A stretch of DNA of 64,000 bases, taken from contig JAUHXC010000040.1 in NCBI GenBank assembly GCA_030427205.1, positions 33,735-97,734 on the forward strand, given 5' to 3'. The stretch's first letter is position 1. The number at the start of each line of letters is the position of its first letter. Below the pieces are notes generated by a model. That model was not told where the DNA came from. It did no database searches and was given only the letters and a program-made list of their open reading frames with translations. The translations under genes and the position numbers were made by a program. Positions 22,639 to 31,884 of this stretch are shown here, in pieces. This DNA comes from a bacterium. GTDB taxonomy: Bacteria > Myxococcota_A > Bradymonadia > UBA7976 > UBA1532.

Positions 22639-23247
22639 TCAGGGCAGGAACCACGAGCGCAGGACGAGCACCATGCGGCGGAAGGTCTCCGCCTCGCAGA
22701 CGTCCATGCGGATCGGGGCTTCGTCGGCGATGATCCGGTAGTTGGCCGCCGAGGGGCGGGCGCCGTGGTTGAGGAAGAGCTGCTCGATGACCCCGCGCGG
22801 ATCGTCCGGCGCGTCGGCCTTGACGTCCCACAGGTCGGCCTCGGCCAGCCACGCCCGCACGTCGACGCCCTTGAGGCCACGCACCCGGCTGAAGACCCGA
22901 TGGGCCGCCAGCACCCAGCTCTCGAGCGACGGGGTCACCACCAGCGCCCGCGCCTGCTCGCCCCACTGCTCGGCCAGCCTGGTATTCAGCTCGGCCTCGA
23001 TCTCCGCCGCCGGGCGGTCGTCGCCGCAGCGATCGTGATCGAAGATGATCAGGCAGTGGTTGAACCGCTGGCGGCAGCGCATCGCCAGCGCCGGGCCCTT
23101 CTCGCGCAGCAGCCGATCACGGCCGAGCGGCGTGGCGAAGACCTCGCTGGTCACCTCGCGCATGCCCAGGTGCACATGGCGCTCGAGCAGCGACTCGATG
23201 ACCGCCTTCCAATGCCCGCCGGGGCAGATGACACACAGATCGTCCAT
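22639..23247 (-). CDS. DUF4276/TOPRIM-like partner of an AAA ATPase
   Basis: 202 residues from the ATG at 23247, 10 bp downstream of the ATPase stop. The opening MDDLCVICPGGHWKAVIESLL, the acidic strand LIIFDHDRCG (Asp70, Asp72) and the later PSLESWVLA (Glu109) follow the layout of DUF4276 proteins, which have a TOPRIM-like fold and are commonly encoded next to RecF/OLD-like ATPases. In such pairs the TOPRIM protein is thought to be the nuclease or nucleotide-cleaving effector. The first acidic residue of a classical TOPRIM is not obvious here (the segment reads GGHWKAVIE), so activity is uncertain. It is transcribed with the ATPase and the 123-residue protein. Confidence 0.72.
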   Translation of the reverse strand: MDDLCVICPGGHWKAVIESLLERHVHLGMREVTSEVFATPLGRDRLLREKGPALAMRCRQRFNHCLIIFDHDRCGDDRPAAEIEAELNTRLAEQWGEQARALVVTPSLESWVLAAHRVFSRVRGLKGVDVRAWLAEADLWDVKADAPDDPRGVIEQLFLNHGARPSAANYRIIADEAPIRMDVCEAETFRRMVLVLRSWFLP

Positions 23248-23257
23248 CGGACTGCCC

Positions 23258-24952
23258 CTATGAAAGCAGGTTGGCGGCGAAGAGGGTCGGCAGGTCGACT
23301 TCGCCGTCCCAGCCCTCGAGGTGTGCGAACGCCGTCGCCGGCACGATGCGCGCCGCCCCCGCCTCGCGGGTGACGCACAGCAGCCGATCGATGGGCGTCA
23401 GGCCCAGCCAGACCGGGGAGTGCGTCGTCACCAGCACCTGATTCTCCGGGCTCCACGCCAGCGCCTGGCAGATGGCCTCCACCGCGCTGGGGTGCACCCC
23501 GTTCTCCGGCTCTTCGATGAGGTAGACCGCGTCCGGCTCGGCCACGTAGGGCACCAGGGTCACCCCCAGGATGCGCAATACGCCGCGGCCCAGGCGGCGG
23601 GCGGGCACCTCGTGGCCGCCGCGGAAGCCCACGACCAGCTCGAGATCGCCGCCGCGGGGCTCGACCTTGACGAACTCGACCGTCGGCAGCGCCTCGCGCA
23701 CATGGGCCAGCCACTCCTCGCAGCGGCTGATGTCGCCAGCGGCGAGCGCCCGCACCACCGAGGGGATGTTGCTGCCATCGGGCAGCAGGAAGCCCGGCGC
23801 GTCGGGCGGGCAGGGGCGGGCCATCGCCGAGGGCTCGAGGGCCACCCGGCGCAGGCCGTGCACGAAGAAGCTCAGCACCCGCGTCGCCACCGGGAAGCGC
23901 TCGGGCTCCTCGGGCAGATGGGCCAGGGCCAGCTGCTCGGCGCCGATGCTCGACGTATTGGTCTTGCGCTGGCCGCTCTCGGCGCCGTAGCGGGCCTGCC
24001 CGGTCTGCCCGGTCAGCCCCAGCACCTTGCGCCACTTGCGGGGCACCGTCTGCTGGATGATCGTCGGCGCCGACTCCCGACCGGGCATGAGGAAGAGCGA
24101 CTCGCGCCGCACCCCGACCGCGTCGGGCTCGTCTTCGAGCTCACCGACCTCGAGCTCGTAGCGCACCCGGTTGAACTCGCCGCGCAGGCTCGGCGGCAGC
24201 AGCAGCTCGACGGCGATCGCGAAGAACGCGCCCTCGCCGAACCACAGCAGGTCGCCCAGCCCGTCGCCGCGGCGGGCGATGGCCGCCGGCACCCCGTCGC
24301 GCAGGGCGTCGCCGATGAACGCCAGGGCGTCGAAGAGCGTGCTCTTGCCGCTGGCGTTGGGCCCGATGAGCACCGCGCTCTCGTCGAGATCGACCTTGAC
24401 CGATCGCAAGAGCCCGTAGCGCTCGATCTCGACCCGGGCCAGCCGCAGGGTATCGGTGATGATCGACCCGCGGGTGGGCACCTTGGGCCGGGCCGGCGCC
24501 GGGCGCGGACGCTCGGGCGGCAGGGCCTGGGTGCGCCAGCGCAGCAGGGTGCTCGCCCGCCGCCGGGCGGTGGCCGGGGCGATGCCCGCCACGTCTTCGA
24601 TGCGGCTCTGCAGGACGTCCTGCTCGGGCGCGGTCTCGTCGAGCAGATCGGCGGCCACCGCCTGAATCGACGCGCTCGCCTCGATACAGGCCCGGAAGAT
24701 GGCCCGCTCGTCGTCGGTATTGATCTCGGTCTCGAGCAGGGCGGCGCCCTGCGCGGTGAGCGAGATGGCATCGTCCTGGCGATCGAGCCAGCCCAGGATG
24801 CGGGCGGCGTGCAGGTGGTAGCCCACATGGCGCGGATGCAGTGTCATGACTTTCTGCAATCGCGCGGGGTCGGCGGCGCCGAAGTGCACTGCCTGCACCA
24901 GCTCGCGCACACGTCCCAGGCTGTCCGCCTGCGGGATGTCGGTGGCTTTCAT
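23258..24952 (-). CDS. RecF/OLD-like AAA ATPase with N-terminal winged-helix-like domain
   Basis: 564 residues from the ATG at 24952 (GGAGCACG upstream). Residues 1-145 form a separate helical module (LHPRHVGYHLHAARILGWL, LTAQGAALLETE, then TARRRASTLLRW) that looks like the winged-helix domain found beside AAA ATPases and nucleases in restriction-type systems. The ATPase follows: Walker A GPNASGKS at 197-204, a long middle region, the ABC-type Walker B with IEEPENG at 479-485, and a switch His at 511 (TTHS). This is the AAA_21/AAA_15 class used in defence systems such as OLD, Gabija-like and PARIS-like pairs. It has no nuclease domain of its own; the TOPRIM-like protein is encoded next door. 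A role in phage or plasmid defence is inferred. Confidence 0.88.
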   Translation of the reverse strand: MKATDIPQADSLGRVRELVQAVHFGAADPARLQKVMTLHPRHVGYHLHAARILGWLDRQDDAISLTAQGAALLETEINTDDERAIFRACIEASASIQAVAADLLDETAPEQDVLQSRIEDVAGIAPATARRRASTLLRWRTQALPPERPRPAPARPKVPTRGSIITDTLRLARVEIERYGLLRSVKVDLDESAVLIGPNASGKSTLFDALAFIGDALRDGVPAAIARRGDGLGDLLWFGEGAFFAIAVELLLPPSLRGEFNRVRYELEVGELEDEPDAVGVRRESLFLMPGRESAPTIIQQTVPRKWRKVLGLTGQTGQARYGAESGQRKTNTSSIGAEQLALAHLPEEPERFPVATRVLSFFVHGLRRVALEPSAMARPCPPDAPGFLLPDGSNIPSVVRALAAGDISRCEEWLAHVREALPTVEFVKVEPRGGDLELVVGFRGGHEVPARRLGRGVLRILGVTLVPYVAEPDAVYLIEEPENGVHPSAVEAICQALAWSPENQVLVTTHSPVWLGLTPIDRLLCVTREAGAARIVPATAFAHLEGWDGEVDLPTLFAANLLS

Positions 24953-25052
24953 CGTGCTCCGGTCGAACGAACGGTATGGCGCGCAGGCGACAGCGGCCGC
25001 GCGGACGGGCAGCATACGTGGCGCGAGCGGCGCTGTCGAGACCCTGTGACCG

Positions 25053-25069
25053 CCCCGCGCGGCGCGGGG
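25053..25069 (-). terminator. GC hairpin directly after the Na/Pi gene
   Basis: CCCCGCGC (25053-25060) and GCGCGGGG (25062-25069) form a very stable stem immediately downstream of the stop of the minus-strand gene at 25070-26329, 100 bp before the start of the ATPase operon. There is no T run on the minus strand, so it would be a non-canonical terminator or pause site. It suggests the ATPase operon has its own promoter in 24953-25052. Confidence 0.42.
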
Positions 25070-26329
25070 TCAGCGGACGAACAGATCGTAGATCGCGAGC
25101 GCGCCGACGGGCACCGCGAAGAAGACCACCGCCACATAGACCAGCCCCAGCTTCGGGCGGTGCACGACCCGCGCCGCCAGCGCGCGCGCCAGGCGCAGCG
25201 GGATCGGCCGGATCGCCGGCAGCGGATACAGCAGCAGGATGCCCATCAGGTTGAAGAGCAGGTGGCACAGCGCGATCTGCAGCCCGAGCACCGCGCCCGG
25301 CCCCTCGGCGCCCATCGACGCCAGCAGCGCGGTGACCGTGGTGCCGACGTTGGCCCCCAGGGTCAGCGGATACATCGCTTCGAGCGAGACCAGCCCCACC
25401 CCGACCATCGGCACCAGGGTCGAGGTGGTGATCGAGCTCGACTGCACCGCGACGGTGGCGCCGGCGCCGACGCCCATCGAGACGACCGCGTTGCGGCCCA
25501 GGGCCGCGCGCAGCCAGCCCGCCGCGCGCCCCTCGACCGCGGCCTTGAGCGTGCGCACGATGCCCATCAGCGCCAGGATCAGCAGCACCGCCGCCAGCCC
25601 CAGCAGCAGCCCGCCGAGCGCCCGATCGCCGAGGCCGGTCGCCGCGAGCAGCCCGCCGTCGATCAGGCTGCCCTGCGGCGCCTCGCCCAGCGCCGCCCGC
25701 TCGATCGCCGACTTGTCGATGCTCACCAGGGCCTTGACCGCCGGCTGGATCGCGGCCTTGAGCGGCGACTCGAAGCTCGCCCCGCCCAGCGCGGTCAGCG
25801 GCGCGACCAGCGCGCCCGAGAGGCGCTCGATGATACCCGTCGCCAGCTCGAGCGGCAGGAGCATGACCACCGCGAGCAGGTTGAAGATGTCGTGCACCGT
25901 GGCCCCGGCGAACGCCCGCTCGAAGTCCCGTGAGTCGCGTACGTGGCCCAACGAGACGAGGGTATTGGTCACCGACGTGCCGATGTTGGCCCCCATCACC
26001 ATCGGGATCGCCATCTGCAGATCGATCGCCTGGGCGGCGACGAGCCCGACGGTGATGGCGGTGGTGGTCGACGACGACTGCAGCACCGCGGTGCCCAACA
26101 GCCCGATCAACAAGGCCAGCAGCGGGTTGTCGATGTCGGCGAAGATCGTCGCCGCGCTGCCCCCGCCCAGCAGGCGGAAGGCGTCGCCGATGAGCTGCAC
26201 GCTGACGAGGAAGATGTAGAGCAGCGCCAGCACCTTCACGGCGCGGAAGAGGTGATCCACCGAGGTGGCGACGAGGCCTGCCGGCGGATCGGGCGGCGTC
26301 TGAGCGGGGTCGGGGTGCGCATCGACCAT
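25070..26329 (-). CDS. Na/Pi cotransporter family protein
   Basis: 419 residues from the ATG at 26329. About nine hydrophobic helices are arranged as two inverted halves, each with the signature QSSS motif (LQSSSTTTAI in the first half and VQSSSITTSTL in the second) and paired GANIGT/GANVGTT motifs. This is the NptA/PF02690 fold, which couples sodium to phosphate or another anion at the inner membrane. The PhoU-like C-terminal domain found in YjbB-type members is absent. The upstream gap of about 100 bp separates it from apaH on the same strand. Confidence 0.93.
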   Translation of the reverse strand: MVDAHPDPAQTPPDPPAGLVATSVDHLFRAVKVLALLYIFLVSVQLIGDAFRLLGGGSAATIFADIDNPLLALLIGLLGTAVLQSSSTTTAITVGLVAAQAIDLQMAIPMVMGANIGTSVTNTLVSLGHVRDSRDFERAFAGATVHDIFNLLAVVMLLPLELATGIIERLSGALVAPLTALGGASFESPLKAAIQPAVKALVSIDKSAIERAALGEAPQGSLIDGGLLAATGLGDRALGGLLLGLAAVLLILALMGIVRTLKAAVEGRAAGWLRAALGRNAVVSMGVGAGATVAVQSSSITTSTLVPMVGVGLVSLEAMYPLTLGANVGTTVTALLASMGAEGPGAVLGLQIALCHLLFNLMGILLLYPLPAIRPIPLRLARALAARVVHRPKLGLVYVAVVFFAVPVGALAIYDLFVR

Positions 26330-26430
26330 GCCTGCTCGATACCGTCGGCCGCCGCGCGGTGCCACCGCCGAGGGGCGACGTCACGACGACTTCACCGGCC
26401 GATCACCCGATTGTGACCGCGGCCCGCCGT

Positions 26431-27273
26431 TCAGCCGCCCGGCCCGCGCCGAGGCGGGCGCAGAGTCGGCCGATCGCCGCGCACCGGCGGCACCTGAAAC
26501 GGCCGCATATCGTCGAGCCGCAGCGCCGTCAGCATGCCGCCCCAGATGCAGCCCGAGTCGAGCGCGAACCCGCCGCGCACCTTGGCGAAGCCGTGGGCCG
26601 CCCAGTGGCCGAAGAGCCAGCGCGCGCCATCGGGGCGGGCGGCGACCCGATACCATGGCCGCAGCCCGCTCGGCGCGCCGTCGGGCGGTCCGGAGTAGCC
26701 GAAAGACGGCCGCCCCGCCCGGTCGACGCAGCGCATGCGGGTCAGCGCCGACAGCGCGAGCCGCTCGCGCCCCGGGCCGTCGGCGGCGGCCCAATCCAGC
26801 GGCACCTTGCCCGCGAGGCGGGCGACGTACGCCTGCCAGTCGGGGCCCGCCAGCCCCGCTTCGAGGCCGCGGGCCGCCGCGCGCGCCGCCGGCAGATCCC
26901 AGGCGGGCAGCAGGCCGGCGTGCACCAGCACGAAGCCCTGCTCCTCGTGCAGCAGGGGCTGACGCCGCAGCCAGTCGAGCAGCGCGTGGCGATCGGTCGC
27001 CGCGAGCACGGCCTCGAGCGTATCGCCCCGGCGCAGCGCGCGGCTGCCGACCGCGCGCCCCAGCAGGTGCAGATCGTGGTTGCCGAGTACGGTCAAGCCC
27101 GCCGGCCCGAGCCCGGAGACGAAGCGCAATACCTCCAGCGAGCCCGGCCCGCGGTTGACCAGATCGCCGAGGAAGAGCAGGCGATCGCGCAGGCGGTCGA
27201 ACTCGATGTGCTCGAGCAGCGTGCGCAGCGTGCGCCAGCAGCCCTGGACATCGCCGATCGCATAGGTCGCCAC
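26431..27273 (-). CDS. apaH: bis(5'-nucleosyl)-tetraphosphatase, symmetrical
   Basis: 280 residues. It is a metallophosphoesterase with the motifs GDVQG (7-11), FLGDLVNRG, GNHDLHLL and VHAGL, in the order and spacing of ApaH. ApaH splits Ap4A symmetrically into two ADP and also removes Np4 caps from RNA. The extra Pro/Arg-rich tail at the C-terminus (after FQVPPVRGD) is unlike the enterobacterial enzyme. The start at 27273 has a GGAGGCGG-type site upstream on the minus strand. Confidence 0.9.
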   Translation of the reverse strand: MATYAIGDVQGCWRTLRTLLEHIEFDRLRDRLLFLGDLVNRGPGSLEVLRFVSGLGPAGLTVLGNHDLHLLGRAVGSRALRRGDTLEAVLAATDRHALLDWLRRQPLLHEEQGFVLVHAGLLPAWDLPAARAAARGLEAGLAGPDWQAYVARLAGKVPLDWAAADGPGRERLALSALTRMRCVDRAGRPSFGYSGPPDGAPSGLRPWYRVAARPDGARWLFGHWAAHGFAKVRGGFALDSGCIWGGMLTALRLDDMRPFQVPPVRGDRPTLRPPRRGPGG

Positions 27274-27320
27274 GGTCTCACCGCCTCCGTCTGCGGGTGG
27301 GTCTGCAGGCGCGGCGCAGC

Positions 27321-27854
27321 CTACAAGAGCCGCCAGCCATAGACCAGCGTCGGCACCCCATTCCCCTCGGGGCGGGTCGCGTCATGGGTCATGCCGGCCT
27401 TCTCGAGCACCCGCCGCGACGCGTGGTGCGGCTCGGCCACAGTGGCGATGATCCGGGTCAGGCCGAGCGCTCGGGCGCCGTAGGCCAGCATGCCCGCGGC
27501 GGCCTCGGTGGCCAGCCCCCGCCCCCAGTAGGGGCGGCGCAGCGCGTACTTGAGCTCGGGCTCGGGCTGCCCGCCGGGGTGCACCAGCCCGATGAAGCCG
27601 ACGACGGCCTCGCCGCCGCTGCGGCCGGCGGGGCCGTCGGCGCGCAGGCACAGCGCCGACATGCCATAGCCCCGGGTGGTGTAGTTCGACAGCGTGATGT
27701 CGATCCAGCGGCGGCAGTCTTCGGCCGAGATGGGCTGCCCGTCGTCGACCCAGCGCGCGCCGATGGGATCGCTGTAGGTGGCATACATCACATCGAAGTC
27801 ATCCGCGGTGATGCGGCGGGCGCGCAGCCTGTCTGTTTCGAACAAATCAGTCAT
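27321..27854 (-). CDS. GNAT family N-acetyltransferase (RimJ/RimL type)
   Basis: 177 residues. The opening FETDRLRARRITADDFD, the WID-TLSNY helix, the strand VVGFIGLVHPGG and the acetyl-CoA loop RPYWGRGLATEAA are the standard marks of the RimJ/RimL-like GNAT group. The later NHASRRVLEKAGM-like segment (here HHASRRVLEKAGM) confirms it. The acceptor may be a ribosomal N-terminus, a small molecule or an amino acid; it cannot be named. It stands alone between apaH and the KAP gene. Confidence 0.9.
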   Translation of the reverse strand: MTDLFETDRLRARRITADDFDVMYATYSDPIGARWVDDGQPISAEDCRRWIDITLSNYTTRGYGMSALCLRADGPAGRSGGEAVVGFIGLVHPGGQPEPELKYALRRPYWGRGLATEAAAGMLAYGARALGLTRIIATVAEPHHASRRVLEKAGMTHDATRPEGNGVPTLVYGWRLL

Positions 27855-27898
27855 CGATACTCATGAATCGAGTCATCCCGAGACGGCTTCGCATACGG

Positions 27899-29350
27899 TC
27901 AGAGCCCCGCCGAGCGCATCAGATCGTCGAACCAGCGCAGCGAGCCCGGCTGGATGGGTTTGCCGGCGAACTGCTCCAACTCGGTATGGCGCTTGCTGCC
28001 GACCAGCCCCAGGGCGTCGAGATACGGCAGCAGCCCGGGCAGCGTCACCAGCCGCCCTGTCTCGCTGAGCAGGACCGGCTTCTTCGGCGCGTCGCGCAGG
28101 TGGTCGAGCAGGCGCTGAAACGCCTGGGTCTCACCGCGGCGGATGAGGTGGCGGATGACCCGAAAACGCTCGGCGCCTGCCAGCCAGACCAGCGCGTGGC
28201 GCCGCTGATCGTGGGTCTGCCAGCCGGCATCGACGATGAGCCGCGCCCGGGATGGCTCGTCGAGCAGCAGCGTCAGCCGATTGAGGGTGCGCTTGATCAC
28301 CCGCGGGTTGGCGAGCGGCGGCAGGGCGAGCGCCGCCACCAGGTTCGGCCGGCCGCCGAAGGGCGCAGCCAGCGTATCGATCCCGCCCAGCCCCTCGGCC
28401 CAATGCTCGACGAACCGGCTCACCGCCTTGGTCTCGCTGGGCACCGGCGGCGTCTCGAGCGAGAAGTCGAAGATCTTCTCCAGGTAGTTCTCGCCGCTGT
28501 ACTGGCTCGCCCCAGGGAACCGGTGGCGGATGGCCTCGCCGACGATGCGCCGGTCGAGCGCAAAGACGAAGACCGCCTTGGAGGCACCCGCGGCGGGGTC
28601 CGCGTCGGCGTGGTCGTCGCGGGCGCTGCTCATGCGCCGCTCGGTGCCGCACAGCAGCAGCTTGACCCGCTCGATGAGGTCGACCACCCGGTCGGGCAGG
28701 CAGCGATCGAGGTCATCGAGGAAGAAGACCACCCGCCGGTTGTCCGATTGCGCGCCGTCCGCCGCGGTCAGCTCGAGCGTGGCGTCGACGAGCTCGCGGA
28801 ACTGCGCCTTGATGCGCTCGACCTCGTCACCCGGCTCGCCGCGGCCTCTCAGCCAGCCGTCGATGTCCAGCTTGCCCGAGTCGCCGGCGGCCACCTCGAC
28901 CGGCATCTCGCCGTCGGCGTCGGACGCGATCGCGAGCGGCAGCAGCGCGTTGGCCCCGCCGCGGATGGCGACGCGCACGCCCAGCGACAGCAGCATGCGC
29001 CCGAGCCCTTTGGCCGCCGCGATGAAGCGCTCGGCGCGCTCGGGCTCTTTGCGGGTGCGCTCGCGCATCTCGACGAGCAGCGCGCGCAGTAGAGGCCCGA
29101 GCAGGTCGGGCTGGCGATCGTATTGCCAGGGGTCGAACCACACCGGGATGTGCAGGTCGGCCGAGGCGTTGCGCATGGCGTTGCGCAGGATGTTGGTCTT
29201 GCCGCTGCCCCACGGGCCGTACACCGCGATGCACGCCGGGGCCGGCAGGCGCTCGATGGCTTTGCCGAGCGTGGCGATGACCGCCCGCTGGCCGAGCAGG
29301 TCGCGGGCGGTCGCGTCGGGCAGGACGGGGATCCAGGTGTCATTGAGCAT
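27899..29350 (-). CDS. KAP family P-loop NTPase
   Basis: 483 residues from the ATG at 29350. The P-loop GPWGSGKT is at 45-52, followed by the KAP hallmark WFDPWQY (71-77) and the Walker B VVFFLDDLDRC (207-217). A weakly hydrophobic, Gly/Leu/Ala-rich stretch at about 115-142 (ALLPLAI) sits where many KAP NTPases carry their membrane insertion. KAP NTPases (after Kidins220, ARMS and PifA) are linked to membrane-associated complexes and, for PifA, to phage exclusion. The gene overlaps the end of the upstream membrane/TPR gene by 11 bp, so the two products probably work together. Confidence 0.92.
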   Translation of the reverse strand: MLNDTWIPVLPDATARDLLGQRAVIATLGKAIERLPAPACIAVYGPWGSGKTNILRNAMRNASADLHIPVWFDPWQYDRQPDLLGPLLRALLVEMRERTRKEPERAERFIAAAKGLGRMLLSLGVRVAIRGGANALLPLAIASDADGEMPVEVAAGDSGKLDIDGWLRGRGEPGDEVERIKAQFRELVDATLELTAADGAQSDNRRVVFFLDDLDRCLPDRVVDLIERVKLLLCGTERRMSSARDDHADADPAAGASKAVFVFALDRRIVGEAIRHRFPGASQYSGENYLEKIFDFSLETPPVPSETKAVSRFVEHWAEGLGGIDTLAAPFGGRPNLVAALALPPLANPRVIKRTLNRLTLLLDEPSRARLIVDAGWQTHDQRRHALVWLAGAERFRVIRHLIRRGETQAFQRLLDHLRDAPKKPVLLSETGRLVTLPGLLPYLDALGLVGSKRHTELEQFAGKPIQPGSLRWFDDLMRSAGL

Positions 29351-31796
29351 CGGCGGCTCCGGGCGGGTCGGGCTGGGCGTCGAGCGGGGGCATGAGCGGG
29401 GTGCAGCGTTTGGTTCGGGGTTCGCCGCGGCGCATACGTTTGATCTGCCGGCGCAGGCATCGCGCGGTGGATTTGGGATAGGGCTTCTTCTTTTTCGCTC
29501 CGGTGTCGAGTGATGCGACAGCGCGAGCCGGCTGGTTGCGACGCAGGGCACCGATCGCGATGAGGTAGTCGACGTAGCCATCATCCGGTCTTCGCGCTGC
29601 GGCGATGGCTATGGTGGCATCGAAGGACTCAAACTGACCCAGACCCAGGTGCGCTGTTGCCAGGTATCGGTGCACCATCCGATCTTGCGGACGCAGTGTC
29701 TGGGCAATGGAACTGTGTTCCAGCGCCGTGTCGAAGCGCCCGAGTTGCAAGAGCGCCATGATGGCCCCCATCCGTCGCCCGAAGTCGTCAGGTCGACGTT
29801 CGAGCAGGGACAGGTTGATCGACACCACGTCGTTCAGCCTTCCCTGTGCTTGTCGAATCAGGAGTTGAGTGTAGGCGCACTGCCAGTGCTCTGGCTCTCG
29901 GGCGAGGCATGCCTCGATGATCGCCGAGGCCTCTCTCGGTGATCCATGCCGCAGCAGAGTACGGGCAAGGCCAGCATATAGAGTAGACCGACCCGAGGAC
30001 TTGCTGTGCGCAGTATGGAGCGCCTTCGAGATGCCGTCTGCTCCGTTGATTCGTCTGATAGCTCGGAGTTCGAGACGCCGGAGGGCTCCCTTGACGTCCT
30101 TGGGGCGGTATGGCCCCACCTTGGCGTCGCGTCCGGCATCTGCGGCCAGAAAGGCGGCGACTGGATCCTGGACGGTCAGGTACAGACTCCCGGCGTGGAA
30201 GTGCATGACTGCATCAACCGAGCCCCGCTGCTTGAGGTGTGTGAAGCGCTTCAATGCACCTTTGATGCGGGTGGTCTCCTCATCGGTCGGCGCATTTCGC
30301 CAGCTGTGGTTGCCGTACATGCGCCTCAGGACGACCCGCAAAATCTCGATCCGCGCTCGGTCGGTCCGAAACGCGAGCCCGGACCTCGTGGCTACCTGCG
30401 CCATGCCCATGCCCAACGGTTTCGCCACGATGTACGTCGGCATGACGCACAGCGCTGCGATCACTGCTGTCACTCCGAGTGCGTATCGCCAACGCTGGGT
30501 GAGAAAGAGGGCGATATCGTCCAGATCCACGGGGTCTGGATTGTCGACTTCGAGTCGCTCGGCGTAGTGTAGCCGATCAGTGGTCGGACGGACGCTGAGC
30601 ACCGCGGCGAACAGCAGGACCCCGACGTGCAACACCGTCGGCCCCAGCGTGCTGACCACCATGACCAGAAGCCACAAACCACGGCTACCCGGGGCCTCGG
30701 ATGCCTCGAGGACCGCTTCGTCCGTCGCGACGCCGAGGCTCGACCACTCGATCATCGCCGGTATGGCCGCCGCGACGCAGAGCATCAGCAACAGGGCGAC
30801 GACGAGGTCGACCAGAACGTGCTTCGCAAGGCGGGGCAGGGTGGCCGGCCGAGCGATGAGATCGCTCAGCAGCCACCGCGATACCCCCAGCGAAATCCAA
30901 TCGAAGATACCGTTGCACAGCGGCAGCAAGATGACGAACAGCGCCACGACCGCGTCGCGGCCCATCGGCTCGACCGAGATGAAGACCGCTGCGGCCAGAC
31001 CGCATAGCGCCGCCATGAACACACCGCTCTTCGACCGCCGATGGATCGGCGGGTTGCCCTCCTCTGCCTGGCACGGCCACTGAAGAGCGGCGCCGTGCGC
31101 TGCGAACACGAGTACGACGAGGCCCGACGCGGCGCACGTCCAGAGAAGTACGCTGCCCCATGTGCCGGCGCCCGGTGCTATCGGCCACACCGTTCCGGTG
31201 GTTGCGAACTGAAGCAACGCGCCGGCCCCGACTGCCAGCCCGATTGACCCGCAGCCCATTGGCACGCTGCGGGCGCGCAGAGTGCACCAGACGCTCCAGC
31301 CAGTGGCTGCAAGCAGAAACGCCGCGAGGCAACCGAGGAGAATCCGATGCCAACCGGGCAGTGTCGGCAGGACCTGAAGTTGAAGAGATTTGCTGTCGAA
31401 CCCGGCAATCCAGCCCAGTCCGAAGAGCAGGGCGCCGTACAGCATGGCGCAAGCGATACAGATCCCGAGGCCGTGGAGGTTGAGCACGAGGGTCGGTCCG
31501 AGCAGCCGATCGACGTACGCCAGCTTTGCGCCGACCCAGTTGCGGTACTCCTTCTCGCCGCGCGGCTTGCCATCGCCGCTGGGCAGGAAACGCCCCGCGC
31601 GCAGGATCTCGGCGTACGTCTCTCGGGCGTTGGGGTCCTCCAAGCGGGTGCGGATCCGCCGCCGCTCGGTGATTTGCCACCACACCAGAATGGCGCCGCC
31701 GATCGCCGCTGCCACGATGATGAAGCCGGTGTAGTCGCTCTCGATGACCGTCGTCCCCACTGCCGGTGTCGGCCGCCAGCTTAGCCCGCCCGGCAT
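29340..31796 (-). CDS. large polytopic membrane protein with TPR-like C-terminus, KAP partner
   Basis: 818 residues if started at the ATG at 31796; a GTG at 31760, just before the first membrane helix, is also possible. About nine to ten membrane helices fill the N-terminal 480 residues (FIIVAAAIGGAILVWW, ILLGCLAAFLLAATG, SVLLWTCAASGLVVLVF and others). The C-terminal 340 residues are soluble and helical with TPR-like spacing (TLYAGLARTLLRHGSPREAS, AYTQLLIRQAQGRLNDVV, RYLATAHLGLGQFES). The last residues are Lys/Arg/Pro-rich. No known family was recognised. The gene is visibly poorer in G+C and uses more A/T-ending codons than all its neighbours, which suggests transfer. It overlaps the KAP gene by 11 bp. 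Confidence 0.8.
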   Translation of the reverse strand: MPGGLSWRPTPAVGTTVIESDYTGFIIVAAAIGGAILVWWQITERRRIRTRLEDPNARETYAEILRAGRFLPSGDGKPRGEKEYRNWVGAKLAYVDRLLGPTLVLNLHGLGICIACAMLYGALLFGLGWIAGFDSKSLQLQVLPTLPGWHRILLGCLAAFLLAATGWSVWCTLRARSVPMGCGSIGLAVGAGALLQFATTGTVWPIAPGAGTWGSVLLWTCAASGLVVLVFAAHGAALQWPCQAEEGNPPIHRRSKSGVFMAALCGLAAAVFISVEPMGRDAVVALFVILLPLCNGIFDWISLGVSRWLLSDLIARPATLPRLAKHVLVDLVVALLLMLCVAAAIPAMIEWSSLGVATDEAVLEASEAPGSRGLWLLVMVVSTLGPTVLHVGVLLFAAVLSVRPTTDRLHYAERLEVDNPDPVDLDDIALFLTQRWRYALGVTAVIAALCVMPTYIVAKPLGMGMAQVATRSGLAFRTDRARIEILRVVLRRMYGNHSWRNAPTDEETTRIKGALKRFTHLKQRGSVDAVMHFHAGSLYLTVQDPVAAFLAADAGRDAKVGPYRPKDVKGALRRLELRAIRRINGADGISKALHTAHSKSSGRSTLYAGLARTLLRHGSPREASAIIEACLAREPEHWQCAYTQLLIRQAQGRLNDVVSINLSLLERRPDDFGRRMGAIMALLQLGRFDTALEHSSIAQTLRPQDRMVHRYLATAHLGLGQFESFDATIAIAAARRPDDGYVDYLIAIGALRRNQPARAVASLDTGAKKKKPYPKSTARCLRRQIKRMRRGEPRTKRCTPLMPPLDAQPDPPGAADAQ

Positions 31797-31884
31797 CCCA
31801 CGCAAACCGCGGTCGAGCGGCGGGCTTGACCGCGGTCCGCCCGCCGACGATCCTCTGCCCCTCGCCCCGCCATCAGGAGCCGCG

